Assembly (NCBI GenBank): GCA_017442155.1
Contig: JAFSAU010000031.1
Coordinates: 1 to 54,378 of the forward strand
Length of the DNA stretch: 54,378 bases
Direction of reading: 5' to 3'
Source of the DNA: Clostridia bacterium
Lineage (GTDB): Bacteria > Bacillota > Clostridia > UMGS1883 > UMGS1540
The position numbers and the translations under genes were made by a program. Position 1 is the stretch's first letter; each line of letters opens with the position of its first letter. Of the stretch, positions 27,980 through 36,456 are shown piece after piece. Under the pieces are notes generated by a model that was given only the letters and a program-made list of their open reading frames with translations, searched no databases and was not told where the DNA came from.

Positions 27980-29314
27980 TCATCTCCTTTTTAAAATATT
28001 GCTGTTCTTTTTTTCTTTAAAATCCTCCAGCTCGCCGGGGGTAAAGCGCCCGCTTTGCACCGGCTTTAGCGTTTGTGCCGGAGGTGGCCGGGACATCACG
28101 GCGTACCGGGCGGATTCCGGGGCATGGGTGATTTCGTGCGGACTTCCGGAGGCGTCCTCCGGCGTGTGGGGATCATAGAGAAGTGCAGGAAGGGAGCGGA
28201 GCAGATTCGGGCAGTTCTCAAAGATCCGGATAGTATCCCGGCGCAGATATTCCCGGAGCACCCGCCAGCCGGGCACACGGCGGTTGTCAGCCTTTATGAG
28301 ACCGGTAAGCCCTTCGGCGGCCATGATTTCTGCGCCGCTCCGGCCGGTGTCCTGCCGCCGGTTCCAGAGGTCCGGCGAGGCCACAGTATAGGCGATTTTT
28401 TCTTCCCGTGGGGTTAAATTCAGGATTTCCCGTGCCGCTTCAGAAAGGGTGAGACCGCTTTTGTAAAGCTCCCGGTAGCAGGTGAGCAGCCCCGCTTCGT
28501 CTATGGCCCACCAGTAGCAGGCCGTCATATCCAGCCCGTAGTCCAGACTGCGGAACCGCCGGTGGTGCGCCGGAATTTCCTCCGGCACAGCCGCGTGCCG
28601 TCCGCGGGAAAATTCGCTGAAAAATTGCCCCTCAAAGATGTCCCACTCCCCGTACAGCAGGGCCTTTTTCTCGTTTTCCGGCAGGAGACGGAGACGGGAG
28701 AGGTAGTCCGCATCCTTTTCCATCAGAAACCGGTTGTCCACCACCCGGGCCGGAATGAAAATCCGCGTTCTGTCCCCATCAGAGGAAAAAGGGGTTTCCG
28801 GATTTCCGGGAGTGATAAACCGGGCTCGGACCCAGCCGTGGCCGCGGCTTCCGGGATTTGTGGTGCTTTTCATCTGCTTCGGATAGCCGCTGGTCCCGCG
28901 GAGACGACTTATCATGTACAGATACTGGTACTCCGAAAAATGGGTCAGCTCATCGAAACGAATTACGTCATATTCTGCCGATTGGTATGCGGTCACATCC
29001 GTGTCAGCTGCTAAAAATCCGAATTCCAGCAAAGAGCCGTTGGTAAACCGCATCTTGTGTTTTGTACTGCTGTAGGTGTACAGTGCTTTCGGGATGATAT
29101 TCAGTGCCGTCAGAATCAGCGACCGCTCCAGCGCGGGAAAGGACGAGCGAAGGAGCAGCTGGCGGCTTTTCGGGTACTGCATGGCATAAAGAAATGCATC
29201 CACCACCTGCCCGTAGGACTTTCCGCCGCCTGCCGCACCGCCGTAGAGAACCTCGTCCTCCCCGGCACGGATAAAGGCGGCCTGCTTCTTTGTTACGGAA
29301 AGGGTAAGCTCCAT
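27980..29314 (-). CDS. terL: Phage terminase large subunit
   Basis: TerL is the ATP-driven motor and nuclease that packages phage DNA. The 444-residue protein has Walker A GGAAGGGKS (25-33), Walker B VIRFDE (117-122), a coupling-type STTNPG motif (150-155) and a C-terminal RNase H-like nuclease starting at SLDYGLD (256-262, Asp 258 and 262). Near the C terminus a HEITHAPESARYAV stretch is typical of the last nuclease acidic/His region. The frame is intact and the motifs look functional. It abuts the terS stop exactly. No portal, protease or capsid gene follows. Confidence 0.92.
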   Translation of the reverse strand: MELTLSVTKKQAAFIRAGEDEVLYGGAAGGGKSYGQVVDAFLYAMQYPKSRQLLLRSSFPALERSLILTALNIIPKALYTYSSTKHKMRFTNGSLLEFGFLAADTDVTAYQSAEYDVIRFDELTHFSEYQYLYMISRLRGTSGYPKQMKSTTNPGSRGHGWVRARFITPGNPETPFSSDGDRTRIFIPARVVDNRFLMEKDADYLSRLRLLPENEKKALLYGEWDIFEGQFFSEFSRGRHAAVPEEIPAHHRRFRSLDYGLDMTACYWWAIDEAGLLTCYRELYKSGLTLSEAAREILNLTPREEKIAYTVASPDLWNRRQDTGRSGAEIMAAEGLTGLIKADNRRVPGWRVLREYLRRDTIRIFENCPNLLRSLPALLYDPHTPEDASGSPHEITHAPESARYAVMSRPPPAQTLKPVQSGRFTPGELEDFKEKKNSNILKRR

Positions 29315-29491
29315 TTACTCTACCACCCGAATCTGAATCTGTACATCCCGGGGTCCGTCTCCATCCTCTCCGGCAAGCTTTAAGAGGTATTCCGAGACCT
29401 TCAGCCTGTCTTTTACGTCCGCTTCCTCATTACGGAGCACCGAGGTCAGGAAGGCCTGCACCTCTTTTTTGTCGGCTACTTTCTTTCGCAT
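29315..29491 (-). CDS. Truncated terminase small subunit-like protein
   Basis: A 58-codon frame starting at ATG 29491, with an excellent AAAGGAGGTG site, reads ADKKEVQAFLTSVLRNEEAD early on. This matches the C-terminal part of small terminase subunits. The usual N-terminal helix-turn-helix DNA-recognition domain is missing (typical TerS is 120-180 residues). Its stop TAA is immediately followed by the terL ATG. It may be a remnant or a genuinely short form. Confidence 0.65.
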   Translation of the reverse strand: MRKKVADKKEVQAFLTSVLRNEEADVKDRLKVSEYLLKLAGEDGDGPRDVQIQIRVVE

Positions 29492-29600
29492 GGCATTCAC
29501 CTCCTTTCTTCCCCAATAGCCTACCACAAAGCGCGGCCTGCCGCCAGTGCATAAAAAAGGCACGGTAAAAAGGCAGTTTTTTACAACCTGATTTTTCCGC

Positions 29601-29630
29601 TTGTACTGCCCCTGAGGCGTGTGGTACACT
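29601..29630 (+). promoter_or_regulatory. Promoter of the M23 peptidase gene
   Basis: TTGTAC (29601-29606) and TACACT (29625-29630) with an 18-bp spacer. AAAAGGAGG follows about eight bases later, so the leader is short. Confidence 0.6.
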
Positions 29631-29652
29631 GTAGAAAAGGAGGTATACATAC

Positions 29653-30459
29653 ATGAAAAGACTTTGCATAATCCTTACAGTCCTGCTGGTCCTGACGGCT
29701 CTGCCGGCCGGGGCGGCAGAATCGTATCTCTGGCCGGTGGAGGGATACTATAACATAAGCTCCGGCTTCGGAAAGCGCACGTCGGGCACGCACCGGGGAA
29801 TCGACATCACCGGGGAATCTGCAGGACTGATTTCCGGCGCGGCGGTGCAGGCCGCGAAAAGCGGTACAATCTCCGCAGTAAGCAGCACTTGTACCCATAA
29901 CTACCCCAAAAGCAGCTCCTGCGGCTGTGGGGGAGGGTACGGCAATTTCGTTTATATGCTGCATGACGACGGCACGCAGACCCGGTATGCCCATCTGGCC
30001 ACTGTGTGGGTCGGGAGGGGCCAGACAGTGCACCGGGGACAGACACTGGGCACAGTGGGGTCCACCGGAAGCTCCGCGGGCTATCATCTTCACTTTGAAA
30101 TCCGCAGTACAGACGGGGAAACCGTATATAATCCCATGCCGCAGAATGGGGACGGGCGGCATACCTATCTGGGAAGCAGTACGGCTATTACAAACTCCAT
30201 TGCCTATGCATATGGGGGTTCCCCCACACTGAAAGCCAAAATGGAGGGCGGGGAAATTCGCGCAAATGTGCAGAAGTCTTCTGAAGGCTGTCGGATAATC
30301 GTGGCCCAGTACAGCGGCGGAAGGCTCGTGCGCATCGATGCAGGAGCGGAGGGCGGGACGGAAGTGCGTTTTGCGGCTCTTGTGGAGGCAGACAGTGCCC
30401 GTGTGATGCTTTGGGAAGGGGTTTCTCCGATGGATAGGGCCGTTTTTCTGCAGTGGTAA
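29653..30459 (+). CDS. Secreted M23-family peptidoglycan endopeptidase
   Basis: The 268-residue protein has a signal peptide (MKRLCIILTVLLVLTALPAG, cleavage near AAA-ES). Its lysostaphin-like M23 zinc peptidase domain includes HRGID (47-51, His and Asp ligands), YAH (112-114) and HLHFE (145-149). A Cys-rich loop (STCTH, SSCGCGGG at 78-94) is inserted before the third strand. The C-terminal 80 residues form a beta-rich domain of unknown role. It cleaves peptide bridges in cell-wall peptidoglycan. It lies beside the terminase genes but on the opposite strand with its own promoter, so it is probably a host wall enzyme rather than a phage endolysin. Confidence 0.88.
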   Translation: MKRLCIILTVLLVLTALPAGAAESYLWPVEGYYNISSGFGKRTSGTHRGIDITGESAGLISGAAVQAAKSGTISAVSSTCTHNYPKSSSCGCGGGYGNFVYMLHDDGTQTRYAHLATVWVGRGQTVHRGQTLGTVGSTGSSAGYHLHFEIRSTDGETVYNPMPQNGDGRHTYLGSSTAITNSIAYAYGGSPTLKAKMEGGEIRANVQKSSEGCRIIVAQYSGGRLVRIDAGAEGGTEVRFAALVEADSARVMLWEGVSPMDRAVFLQW

Positions 30460-30511
30460 CGGGAAAAATGGTATTTAAAAACGAAAAAATTTGAATTTTG
30501 TAAAATAGGGC

Positions 30512-30540
30512 TTGATTTATGATATAAAAAATGGTAAAAT
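30512..30540 (+). promoter_or_regulatory. Sigma-A promoter of the NifU-like/GGGtGRT operon
   Basis: TTGATT (30512-30517) and TAAAAT (30535-30540) are 17 bp apart in an AT-rich stretch. Confidence 0.7.
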
Positions 30541-30574
30541 ATTTGTAAATTCATTTGGAAGGATGGTTACTACT

Positions 30575-31267
30575 ATGAAATTTTCCCACGAGGTGCAACA
30601 AATGCAGTGCGTGGCAAAGGGCGCATGTCACGGTCCGGCTCCCATTCCCGAAGAAGGAAAATGGGTTAAGGTAAAAGAAATCAGTGATATTTCCGGTCTT
30701 ACGCACGGCATCGGCTGGTGCGCACCCCAGCAGGGTATGTGCAAGCTGACCCTTAATGTTAAGAAAGGTGTTATCGAAGAAGCTTTAATCGAAACATGCG
30801 GCTGCTCCGGTATGACGCACTCTGCCGCTATGGCAGGCGAAATCCTGACCGGCAAAACACTTCTGGAAGCACTGAACAGCGACCTTGTTTGCGACGCAAT
30901 CAATACCGCTATGCGTGAACTCTTCCTGCAGATTGTTTACGGCAGAACACAGACAGCTTTCTCTGAAGACGGTCTGCCCATCGGTGCAGGTCTCGAAGAC
31001 CTTGGTAAAGGTCTGAGAAGCCAGATTGGTACTGTTTTCTCCACAAAGGAAAAAGGCCCCCGTTATCTGGAACTTGCTGAAGGCTACATCACCAAGATTG
31101 CGCTGGATGCAGAAGATCAGATTATCGGCTATAAGTTCGTACATCTCGGCAAGATGATGGACATGATTTCCAAGGGTATGGATGCGAACGAAGCTATGGA
31201 AAAAGCTTCCGGCCAGTACGGCAGATTTGATGATGCTGCAAAAGTCATCAATCCGCGTGAGCAGTAG
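30575..31267 (+). CDS. NifU/IscU-like iron-sulfur scaffold domain protein
   Basis: The 230-residue protein resembles the Fe-S cluster scaffold family. MCKLTLNV (55-62) and ETCGCSGMTHSAAMAGEILTGK (73-94 region, Cys 75 and 77) correspond to the first two conserved Cys regions of IscU/NifU. The third IscU cysteine is not evident, but extra Cys occur at 12, 18, 49 and 106. The C-terminal 90 residues have no match I recognise. ATG 30575 is preferred over one four codons upstream because of its spacing from GGAAGGATGG. It is followed 15 bases later by the GGGtGRT gene, a pairing recalled from other anaerobes. A metal-cluster role is likely, the target unknown. Confidence 0.8.
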   Translation: MKFSHEVQQMQCVAKGACHGPAPIPEEGKWVKVKEISDISGLTHGIGWCAPQQGMCKLTLNVKKGVIEEALIETCGCSGMTHSAAMAGEILTGKTLLEALNSDLVCDAINTAMRELFLQIVYGRTQTAFSEDGLPIGAGLEDLGKGLRSQIGTVFSTKEKGPRYLELAEGYITKIALDAEDQIIGYKFVHLGKMMDMISKGMDANEAMEKASGQYGRFDDAAKVINPREQ

Positions 31268-31282
31268 AAAGGAGAAACAAAA

Positions 31283-32278
31283 ATGCCTTTATTTGAAAGC
31301 TATGAAAGAAGAATCGACCAGATCGAGGCTACTCTCTCGAAATACGGCATTGCTTCCGTAGAAGAAGCCCGTAAAATTTGTGAGGACAAAGGTCTGGACA
31401 TCTATAATCTCGTAAAATCCATTCAGCCCATCTGCTTTGAAAATGCTTGCTGGGCATACATCGTAGGCGCGGCAATCGCCATTAAGAAGGGTTATAAGAA
31501 CGCCAGCGAAGCTGCTGAAATCCTGGGCGAGGGGCTTCAGTCCTTCTGTATCCCCGGTTCTGTTGCAGATGACAGAAAAGTAGGTCTTGGCCACGGTAAC
31601 CTGGGTGCTATGCTTCTGCGTGACGAAACCAAGTGCTTTGCATTCCTGGCAGGGCACGAATCCTTTGCGGCGGCTGAAGGTGCTATCGGTATTGCACGTT
31701 CTGCAAACAAAGTAAGAAAAGAGCCCCTGCAGGTTATTTTAAACGGTCTCGGCAAGGATGCCGCACAGATTATTTCCAGAATCAACGGCTTTACCCATGT
31801 GGAAACCGAATTTGATTACTACACGGGTGAGCTGAAAATCGTGAAAGAAACTGCATATTCCAATGGTGAACGTGCAAAAGTACGTTGCTTTGGTGCAGAC
31901 GATGTACGCGAAGGTGTTGCTATTATGCATCACGAAAAGGTTGACGTTTCCATCACCGGTAACTCCACCAACCCCACCCGCTTCCAGCACCCCGTTGCAG
32001 GTACATATAAGAAGGAATGTATCGAACAGGGCAAGAAGTACTTCTCCGTGGCTTCCGGTGGCGGTACGGGCAGAACACTGCATCCCGACAACATGGCAGC
32101 CGGCCCTGCTTCCTACGGTATGACCGATACCATGGGCCGTATGCATTCCGACGCCCAGTTCGCAGGTTCTTCCTCCGTTCCGGCACACGTTGAAATGATG
32201 GGCCTCATCGGCGCAGGCAATAACCCCATGGTTGGTATGACCGTGGCAGTTGCCGTTGCACTTTCTGAGCTTCTGTAG
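31283..32278 (+). CDS. GGGtGRT-family protein
   Basis: The 331-residue protein contains the name-giving GGGTGRT motif at 259-265, within SVASGGGTGRTLHPDN. It also has Gly/Ser-rich stretches (GLGHGNLGAMLLRDE, SITGNSTNPTRFQHP) and a hydrophobic C-terminal helix (MVGMTVAVAVALSELL). Four Cys (33, 51, 56, 89) lie in the N-terminal third. No function is established for the family to my knowledge. Its tight link to a NifU-like gene suggests a metal- or cluster-dependent activity. AAAGGAG precedes the ATG, and a perfect palindromic terminator follows. Confidence 0.88.
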   Translation: MPLFESYERRIDQIEATLSKYGIASVEEARKICEDKGLDIYNLVKSIQPICFENACWAYIVGAAIAIKKGYKNASEAAEILGEGLQSFCIPGSVADDRKVGLGHGNLGAMLLRDETKCFAFLAGHESFAAAEGAIGIARSANKVRKEPLQVILNGLGKDAAQIISRINGFTHVETEFDYYTGELKIVKETAYSNGERAKVRCFGADDVREGVAIMHHEKVDVSITGNSTNPTRFQHPVAGTYKKECIEQGKKYFSVASGGGTGRTLHPDNMAAGPASYGMTDTMGRMHSDAQFAGSSSVPAHVEMMGLIGAGNNPMVGMTVAVAVALSELL

Positions 32279-32293
32279 TATAAATATCCGTAT

Positions 32294-32323
32294 AAAAAGC
32301 ACATCCGGCCGGATGTGCTTTTT
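32294..32323. terminator. Palindromic terminator
   Basis: A perfect 30-bp palindrome (AAAAAGCACATCC ... GGATGTGCTTTTT) ends the GGGtGRT transcript (+). It may also serve the small HTH gene (-). Confidence 0.9.
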
Positions 32324-32342
32324 ACATGGAAAAATTTTGGTT

Positions 32343-32543
32343 TTAATCCTTTTTATATTCGGCAATGTTCTCTAATTTACAGTCTAAAATTTCACAAAGA
32401 CGATTTAAGGTATAGGAATTAATATTTCCGTTTTTTCTTAATCTGTCCAGTTGTCCGGTACTGAATCCGTATTTTTTAATAAGTTGGTATTGGGAGACAT
32501 TTTTAAGTCTCATTGTCTCCCATAATTTATCATAGACAATCAT
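32343..32543 (-). CDS. Small Cro/C1-type helix-turn-helix regulator
   Basis: A 66-residue protein consisting of a single HTH_3 domain (SQYQLIKKYGFSTGQLDRL as the recognition unit, followed by LNRLCEILDCKLENI). It binds DNA as a repressor-like protein. The GAGAGTTAATTT upstream gives a weak ribosome-binding site. No obvious target operator or partner lies nearby; solo regulators of this kind occur in mobile-element remnants and chromosomes alike. Confidence 0.82.
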   Translation of the reverse strand: MIVYDKLWETMRLKNVSQYQLIKKYGFSTGQLDRLRKNGNINSYTLNRLCEILDCKLENIAEYKKD

Positions 32544-32580
32544 AAATTAACTCTCCCATGACATAAATATTCTCATTTAA

Positions 32581-32609
32581 AGTATAAAGTATGATTTTTT
32601 TCTTGATAA
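32581..32609 (-). promoter_or_regulatory. Promoter of the small HTH regulator
   Basis: TTATCA (32609-32604) and TATACT (32586-32581) on the minus strand with a 17-bp spacer. Confidence 0.6.
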
Positions 32610-32699
32610 TTGCCCACATACGGGCCATAACAGAAGAAGCGAAGAATAAAAATGTTTGAGGAGGAGAAAAAACCTGCTGCAACCTCCGCATCAAAAGTA

Positions 32700-33458
32700 T
32701 TATAAATTAAACAGCCGTCGCGTATTTTCTGTTGTAAGAACGGCCAGTGTCCCGATGTCGATACCGCGAATCTCCGCAATCTTCTCTGCCGTATATGGAA
32801 GGTTCAGCGAAGAATTGCGCTTGCCCCGGTTTGGCACAGGGGAGAGGTAAGGGCAGTCGGTTTCCAGAAGTAATCTGTCCAGCGGTACCTCGCGGGCCAC
32901 ATCGATAATATGGCGGGCGTTTTTATAGGTCACCACGCCGCCGAGGGCTATGTGCAGGCCGAGGCGTACCACCTCGCGCATAAACTCCACACTGCCGGAA
33001 AAACAGTGCATAACACCGTTCGTTATGCCTTCCTCCTTCAGAATCTGCAGACAGTCACCATGCGCGTCGCGGTCATGCACAACCACCGGCATATCCAGAC
33101 GCTTTGCCAGTATCAGCTGTTGCCGGAAGGCCGTGCGCTGTACATCCCGCGGCACGTCGTCATAATAATAGTCAAGGCCGATTTCCCCGATGGCAACCGC
33201 CTTTTCATGCGCCGCCAATTCCTCTAAATGCCGCAGGGCCTCGCTGGTTACCTCACCGGCACTTTCCGGGTGCACGCCAATGGCCGCGTACACAAAGGGG
33301 AAAGCTTCTGCCATACGCAGGCATTCCCGGCTGGCTGCAAGATTATCGCCAATGTTGATGACCGCGTCGATTCCGTTTTCCGGGAGGGACAGAAGCACGG
33401 CCTCCCGGTCCGTGTCAAAAGCACTTGCGTTGTAATGGGCGTGTGAATCAATAAACAT
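32700..33458 (-). CDS. tatD: TatD-family metal-dependent hydrolase
   Basis: TatD hydrolases are TIM-barrel metal-dependent DNases. ATG 33458 starts MFIDSHAHYN (HAH metal site) with AAGGTG six bases upstream, giving 252 residues. Further motifs are IGEIGLDYYYDD, VVHDRDAHGD, GVMHCFSGS and LLETDCPYLSP, all typical. It follows metG by 10 bases, the common metG-tatD arrangement of Firmicutes. Cellular role: DNA turnover or repair, not precisely known. Confidence 0.94.
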   Translation of the reverse strand: MFIDSHAHYNASAFDTDREAVLLSLPENGIDAVINIGDNLAASRECLRMAEAFPFVYAAIGVHPESAGEVTSEALRHLEELAAHEKAVAIGEIGLDYYYDDVPRDVQRTAFRQQLILAKRLDMPVVVHDRDAHGDCLQILKEEGITNGVMHCFSGSVEFMREVVRLGLHIALGGVVTYKNARHIIDVAREVPLDRLLLETDCPYLSPVPNRGKRNSSLNLPYTAEKIAEIRGIDIGTLAVLTTENTRRLFNL

Positions 33459-33468
33459 CGCGTTCACC

Positions 33469-35400
33469 TTATCTTACTTGGCTTCCGCTTTCAAAATCTT
33501 TGTCAGGTGCAATAAGGGATAAATCCTTTCCGTCTGATGCTGCCAGAATCATACCTTCAGACAGAACGCCGCGAAGTTTAACCGGTTTCAGATTTGTAAC
33601 AACGACAACCTTTTTGCCGATTAAGTCACTTGGATTATAATATTTTGCAATGCCCGATACAATCTGTCTGACTTCATTGCCGATTTTAATCTGTGAAACC
33701 AAAAGCTTGTCAGCACCTTCAACGGGTTTTGAATCCATAACTTCGCCGACTTTCAGCTCTATTTTGGCAAAATCGTCAATCGTAATTTCGCTTACTTTTT
33801 CTTCCTTTTTAACTTCCTTGGCAGCTTGTTTCTTCGCTTCTTCTACTTCTTTTGTAATTTCTTCAAGCTTTTTCGCTTCGTCAATGCGTTGGAATAGAGG
33901 CTTTGCATCTCCGACAAATGTACCCGATTCCGTTTTGCCGAAGCTGTCAAGAGAAGTGATTTCTGTATATGTTGCACCAATCTGTTTCAGTATTTCCTGC
34001 GATGTTTCGGGCATAAACGGTGCAAGAAGGATGCCTATAAATCTGATGCCTTCAATTAAGTTATACAAAACAGTTTTAAGTCTTCCCAGGCTCTCCTCGT
34101 CTTTGGCAAGTGCCCAGGGCATTGTTTCGTCAATATATTTATTCAGTCTTCTTGCAAGATTCATAATAATTTCAAGAGAATCTGCAACTTTAAATTCATT
34201 CATTTTGGCTATAACACTGTCTTTTGTGTCAAGAGCCGTTTGAATTAAATCGTTATCAAATTCGTCGCAAACAGAAGTGTTTTCAATTTTACCGTCAAAA
34301 TATTTTTTGCTCATTGCAACCGTTCTGTTAACAAGATTGCCAAGCGTGTTTGCAAGGTCGGCATTAAACCGTGAAATAATGGTTTCGTATGTGATAGTTC
34401 CATCCTGTGCGTAAGGCATTTCACGAAGCACGTAGTATCGTACAGCATCGACACCGAAATGGCGGACTAAATCATCGGCATAAATCACGTTGCCGAGAGA
34501 TTTGCTCATTTTGCTGTCGCCGTTTAATAGCCATGGATGACCAAACACCTGCTTCGGCAGCGGTTCGCCAAGTGCCATAAGAATGATAGGCCAGTAAATC
34601 GTGTGGAAACGAAGAATGTCTTTTCCGATAATATGCACATTTGCAGGCCAATATTTTTTGTATAAATCGCCGCTTCCGTCTACATCGTATCCAAGTGCTG
34701 TAATATAGTTGGAAAGCGCGTCAATCCAGACATATATAACATGGTTTTCGTCAAAGCTTACAGGAACGCCCCACTTAAAGGAGGAACGTGACACACAGAG
34801 GTCCTGTAATCCCGGTTTGATAAAGTTATTCACCATTTCTTTTTTTCTGGATTCAGGCATAATAAACTCAGGATTTTCTTCAATGTGCTTCATAAGTTTG
34901 TCCTGATATTTGCTTACTTTAAAGAAATAGGCTTCTTCTTTGGCTTTTTTCACTTCTCTTCCGCAGTCCGGGCATTTCCCGTCTACAAGCTGTGTTTCGG
35001 TAAAGAAGGTTTCACACGGCACGCAGTAGTGCCCTTCATATTCGCTTTTATAAATATCGCCCTGGTCATAAAGCTTTTTGAATATTTTCTGAACCACTTT
35101 TTCATGATAGTCATCTGTAGTTCTGATAAATTTATCATAGCTTGTATTCATTAAATCCCATATGGTTTTAATTTCTCCCGCAACACCGTCTACATACTGC
35201 TTGGGAGAAACGCCTTGCTCTTTGGCAATTTCTTCAATTTTCTGACCATGCTCGTCCGTGCCTGTCAAAAAGAAAACATCATTTCCCATCTGCCGTTTAA
35301 AACGTGCAATCGCATCCGTTAAAATGATTTCATAGGTGTTTCCTATGTGTGGTTTTCTTGATGTGTATGCAATCGCCGTGGTTATATAAAATTTTTCCAT
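33469..35400 (-). CDS. metG: Methionyl-tRNA synthetase with C-terminal tRNA-binding domain
   Basis: MetRS charges both initiator and elongator tRNA-Met. The 643-residue class Ia enzyme has HIGN (18-21), a zinc knuckle of two CxxC pairs (Cys 126/129 and 143/146), KMSKS in the catalytic core, an alpha-helical anticodon domain and a C-terminal Tyr-RBD/EMAP-like OB-fold (from about 540). The DNA is visibly AT-richer, with more A/T third positions than surrounding genes, hinting at a different history or selection. It has its own promoter and no T-box leader. Confidence 0.96.
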   Translation of the reverse strand: MEKFYITTAIAYTSRKPHIGNTYEIILTDAIARFKRQMGNDVFFLTGTDEHGQKIEEIAKEQGVSPKQYVDGVAGEIKTIWDLMNTSYDKFIRTTDDYHEKVVQKIFKKLYDQGDIYKSEYEGHYCVPCETFFTETQLVDGKCPDCGREVKKAKEEAYFFKVSKYQDKLMKHIEENPEFIMPESRKKEMVNNFIKPGLQDLCVSRSSFKWGVPVSFDENHVIYVWIDALSNYITALGYDVDGSGDLYKKYWPANVHIIGKDILRFHTIYWPIILMALGEPLPKQVFGHPWLLNGDSKMSKSLGNVIYADDLVRHFGVDAVRYYVLREMPYAQDGTITYETIISRFNADLANTLGNLVNRTVAMSKKYFDGKIENTSVCDEFDNDLIQTALDTKDSVIAKMNEFKVADSLEIIMNLARRLNKYIDETMPWALAKDEESLGRLKTVLYNLIEGIRFIGILLAPFMPETSQEILKQIGATYTEITSLDSFGKTESGTFVGDAKPLFQRIDEAKKLEEITKEVEEAKKQAAKEVKKEEKVSEITIDDFAKIELKVGEVMDSKPVEGADKLLVSQIKIGNEVRQIVSGIAKYYNPSDLIGKKVVVVTNLKPVKLRGVLSEGMILAASDGKDLSLIAPDKDFESGSQVR

Positions 35401-35435
35401 TATGCTCTGTCCTTTCGAAAAACTATTATTGTTTT

Positions 35436-35464
35436 ATTATATCTTTATTTTTCCAATTTGTAAA
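35436..35464 (-). promoter_or_regulatory. Sigma-A promoter of metG-tatD
   Basis: TTTACA (35464-35459) and TATAAT (35441-35436), 17 bp apart on the minus strand. Confidence 0.8.
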
Positions 35465-35487
35465 GGGGAAAACAGAATTTTTCATAT

Positions 35488-35526
35488 AAAAAAGGATTTT
35501 TCGCAAAATTTCTTGCGAAAAATCCG
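35488..35526 (-). terminator. Terminator of the Gfo/Idh-DMT transporter unit
   Basis: A 13-bp stem (GGATTTTTCGCAA / TTGCGAAAAATCC) is followed on the minus strand by a run of T residues, 27 bases beyond the DMT transporter stop. Confidence 0.85.
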
Positions 35527-35552
35527 CTTTTCCTACCTGAATAGTGTACTTT

Positions 35553-36446
35553 TTATGCGATATGCATAAGCATAAGACCGGTAAAAGCGGTCAAAATGCC
35601 ACAGAATCCCTTTAAATTCATTTTTTCTTTAAACAGCAGGTGTGCCATTAGTGCAGACAAAATCAGGTTTGCTCCCTGAAGAACCGGATAAATCTGCGCC
35701 GCCGATAAAAAGCCCGCCGCCATGGTTTTGGTTACGCTGTTTAAGTACAGGAAAAAAGCCATGGCGAAATATAACCCTATATGATGTCTGCTGTATAGTA
35801 TCGGCGCGGTTTTGGGAGTGCTTTTACGCACGGAGATAAAAAGGTATAGGCAAAAGAGCAGAAGAAAACCGAACGCATACATATAGAAGTTAAATATTTC
35901 GGCACCCTGCCCAATTTCGCGCACATATATTTTCTGCGAAAAATCAGCAAGGGCTGAGCCAACGCTCCCCACAATCAGAATGAGCAGACCTCGGATGTGC
36001 AACCGGCCGGCAATGCCTTTATTATATTTGGACATAATCAGGACTGCGCCGAACAAAACGCCCATTCCCAGCCATTCACCGGCAGAAATCGGGGTTTTAT
36101 AGACTGCATAATCCAGAAGACACGTCACCACCGTTCCCAGCATGGTAAAAATGCTTAGAAACATATACGCCTCGTTGCGGTAGGCGAACATCCAGGCAAC
36201 ACAAAAGGTGCTCATGCTGAGACCTGCCAGAACAAAAATTCCGAGAGCACTACCCGAAGCGGAAAAAAGGGAAAGTCCGGCCTTCGGAAGCGCGAGCAGA
36301 AAACCAATCAGGGCACAGAAAAGCATCCGCATCAGGTTTATAAAGAGGCATTCCCGCATGCTTTTCATGTCCCGGCTTATCGTTTTGCCGCAAAACCCTT
36401 TGGCAACGCCGGCGAATAGTGCAGCTGTAAGATATAAGTAACCCAT
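35553..36446 (-). CDS. EamA/DMT-superfamily transporter
   Basis: The 297-residue membrane protein shows about ten hydrophobic helices in two homologous halves, as in drug/metabolite transporters. It has polar breaks such as AYRNEAYMFLSIFTMLG and a short Lys-rich C-terminal tail region. Substrates of this superfamily range from amino acids to sugars and cannot be assigned here. It starts ten bases after the Gfo/Idh stop with AAGGAGAG upstream, so it probably carries the substrate or product of that oxidoreductase. Confidence 0.85.
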   Translation of the reverse strand: MGYLYLTAALFAGVAKGFCGKTISRDMKSMRECLFINLMRMLFCALIGFLLALPKAGLSLFSASGSALGIFVLAGLSMSTFCVAWMFAYRNEAYMFLSIFTMLGTVVTCLLDYAVYKTPISAGEWLGMGVLFGAVLIMSKYNKGIAGRLHIRGLLILIVGSVGSALADFSQKIYVREIGQGAEIFNFYMYAFGFLLLFCLYLFISVRKSTPKTAPILYSRHHIGLYFAMAFFLYLNSVTKTMAAGFLSAAQIYPVLQGANLILSALMAHLLFKEKMNLKGFCGILTAFTGLMLMHIA

Positions 36447-36456
36447 TATTCTCTCC

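Noticed and set aside
29653..30459. M23 peptidase considered as the endolysin of the terminase cassette
   Set aside because: It is on the opposite strand with its own promoter and a typical Sec signal peptide, so a host cell-wall role is more likely.
32573..32779. 68-codon minus-strand frame overlapping the tatD stop
   Set aside because: No ribosome-binding site, no recognisable domain, and it covers the promoter of the HTH gene; best seen as non-coding.
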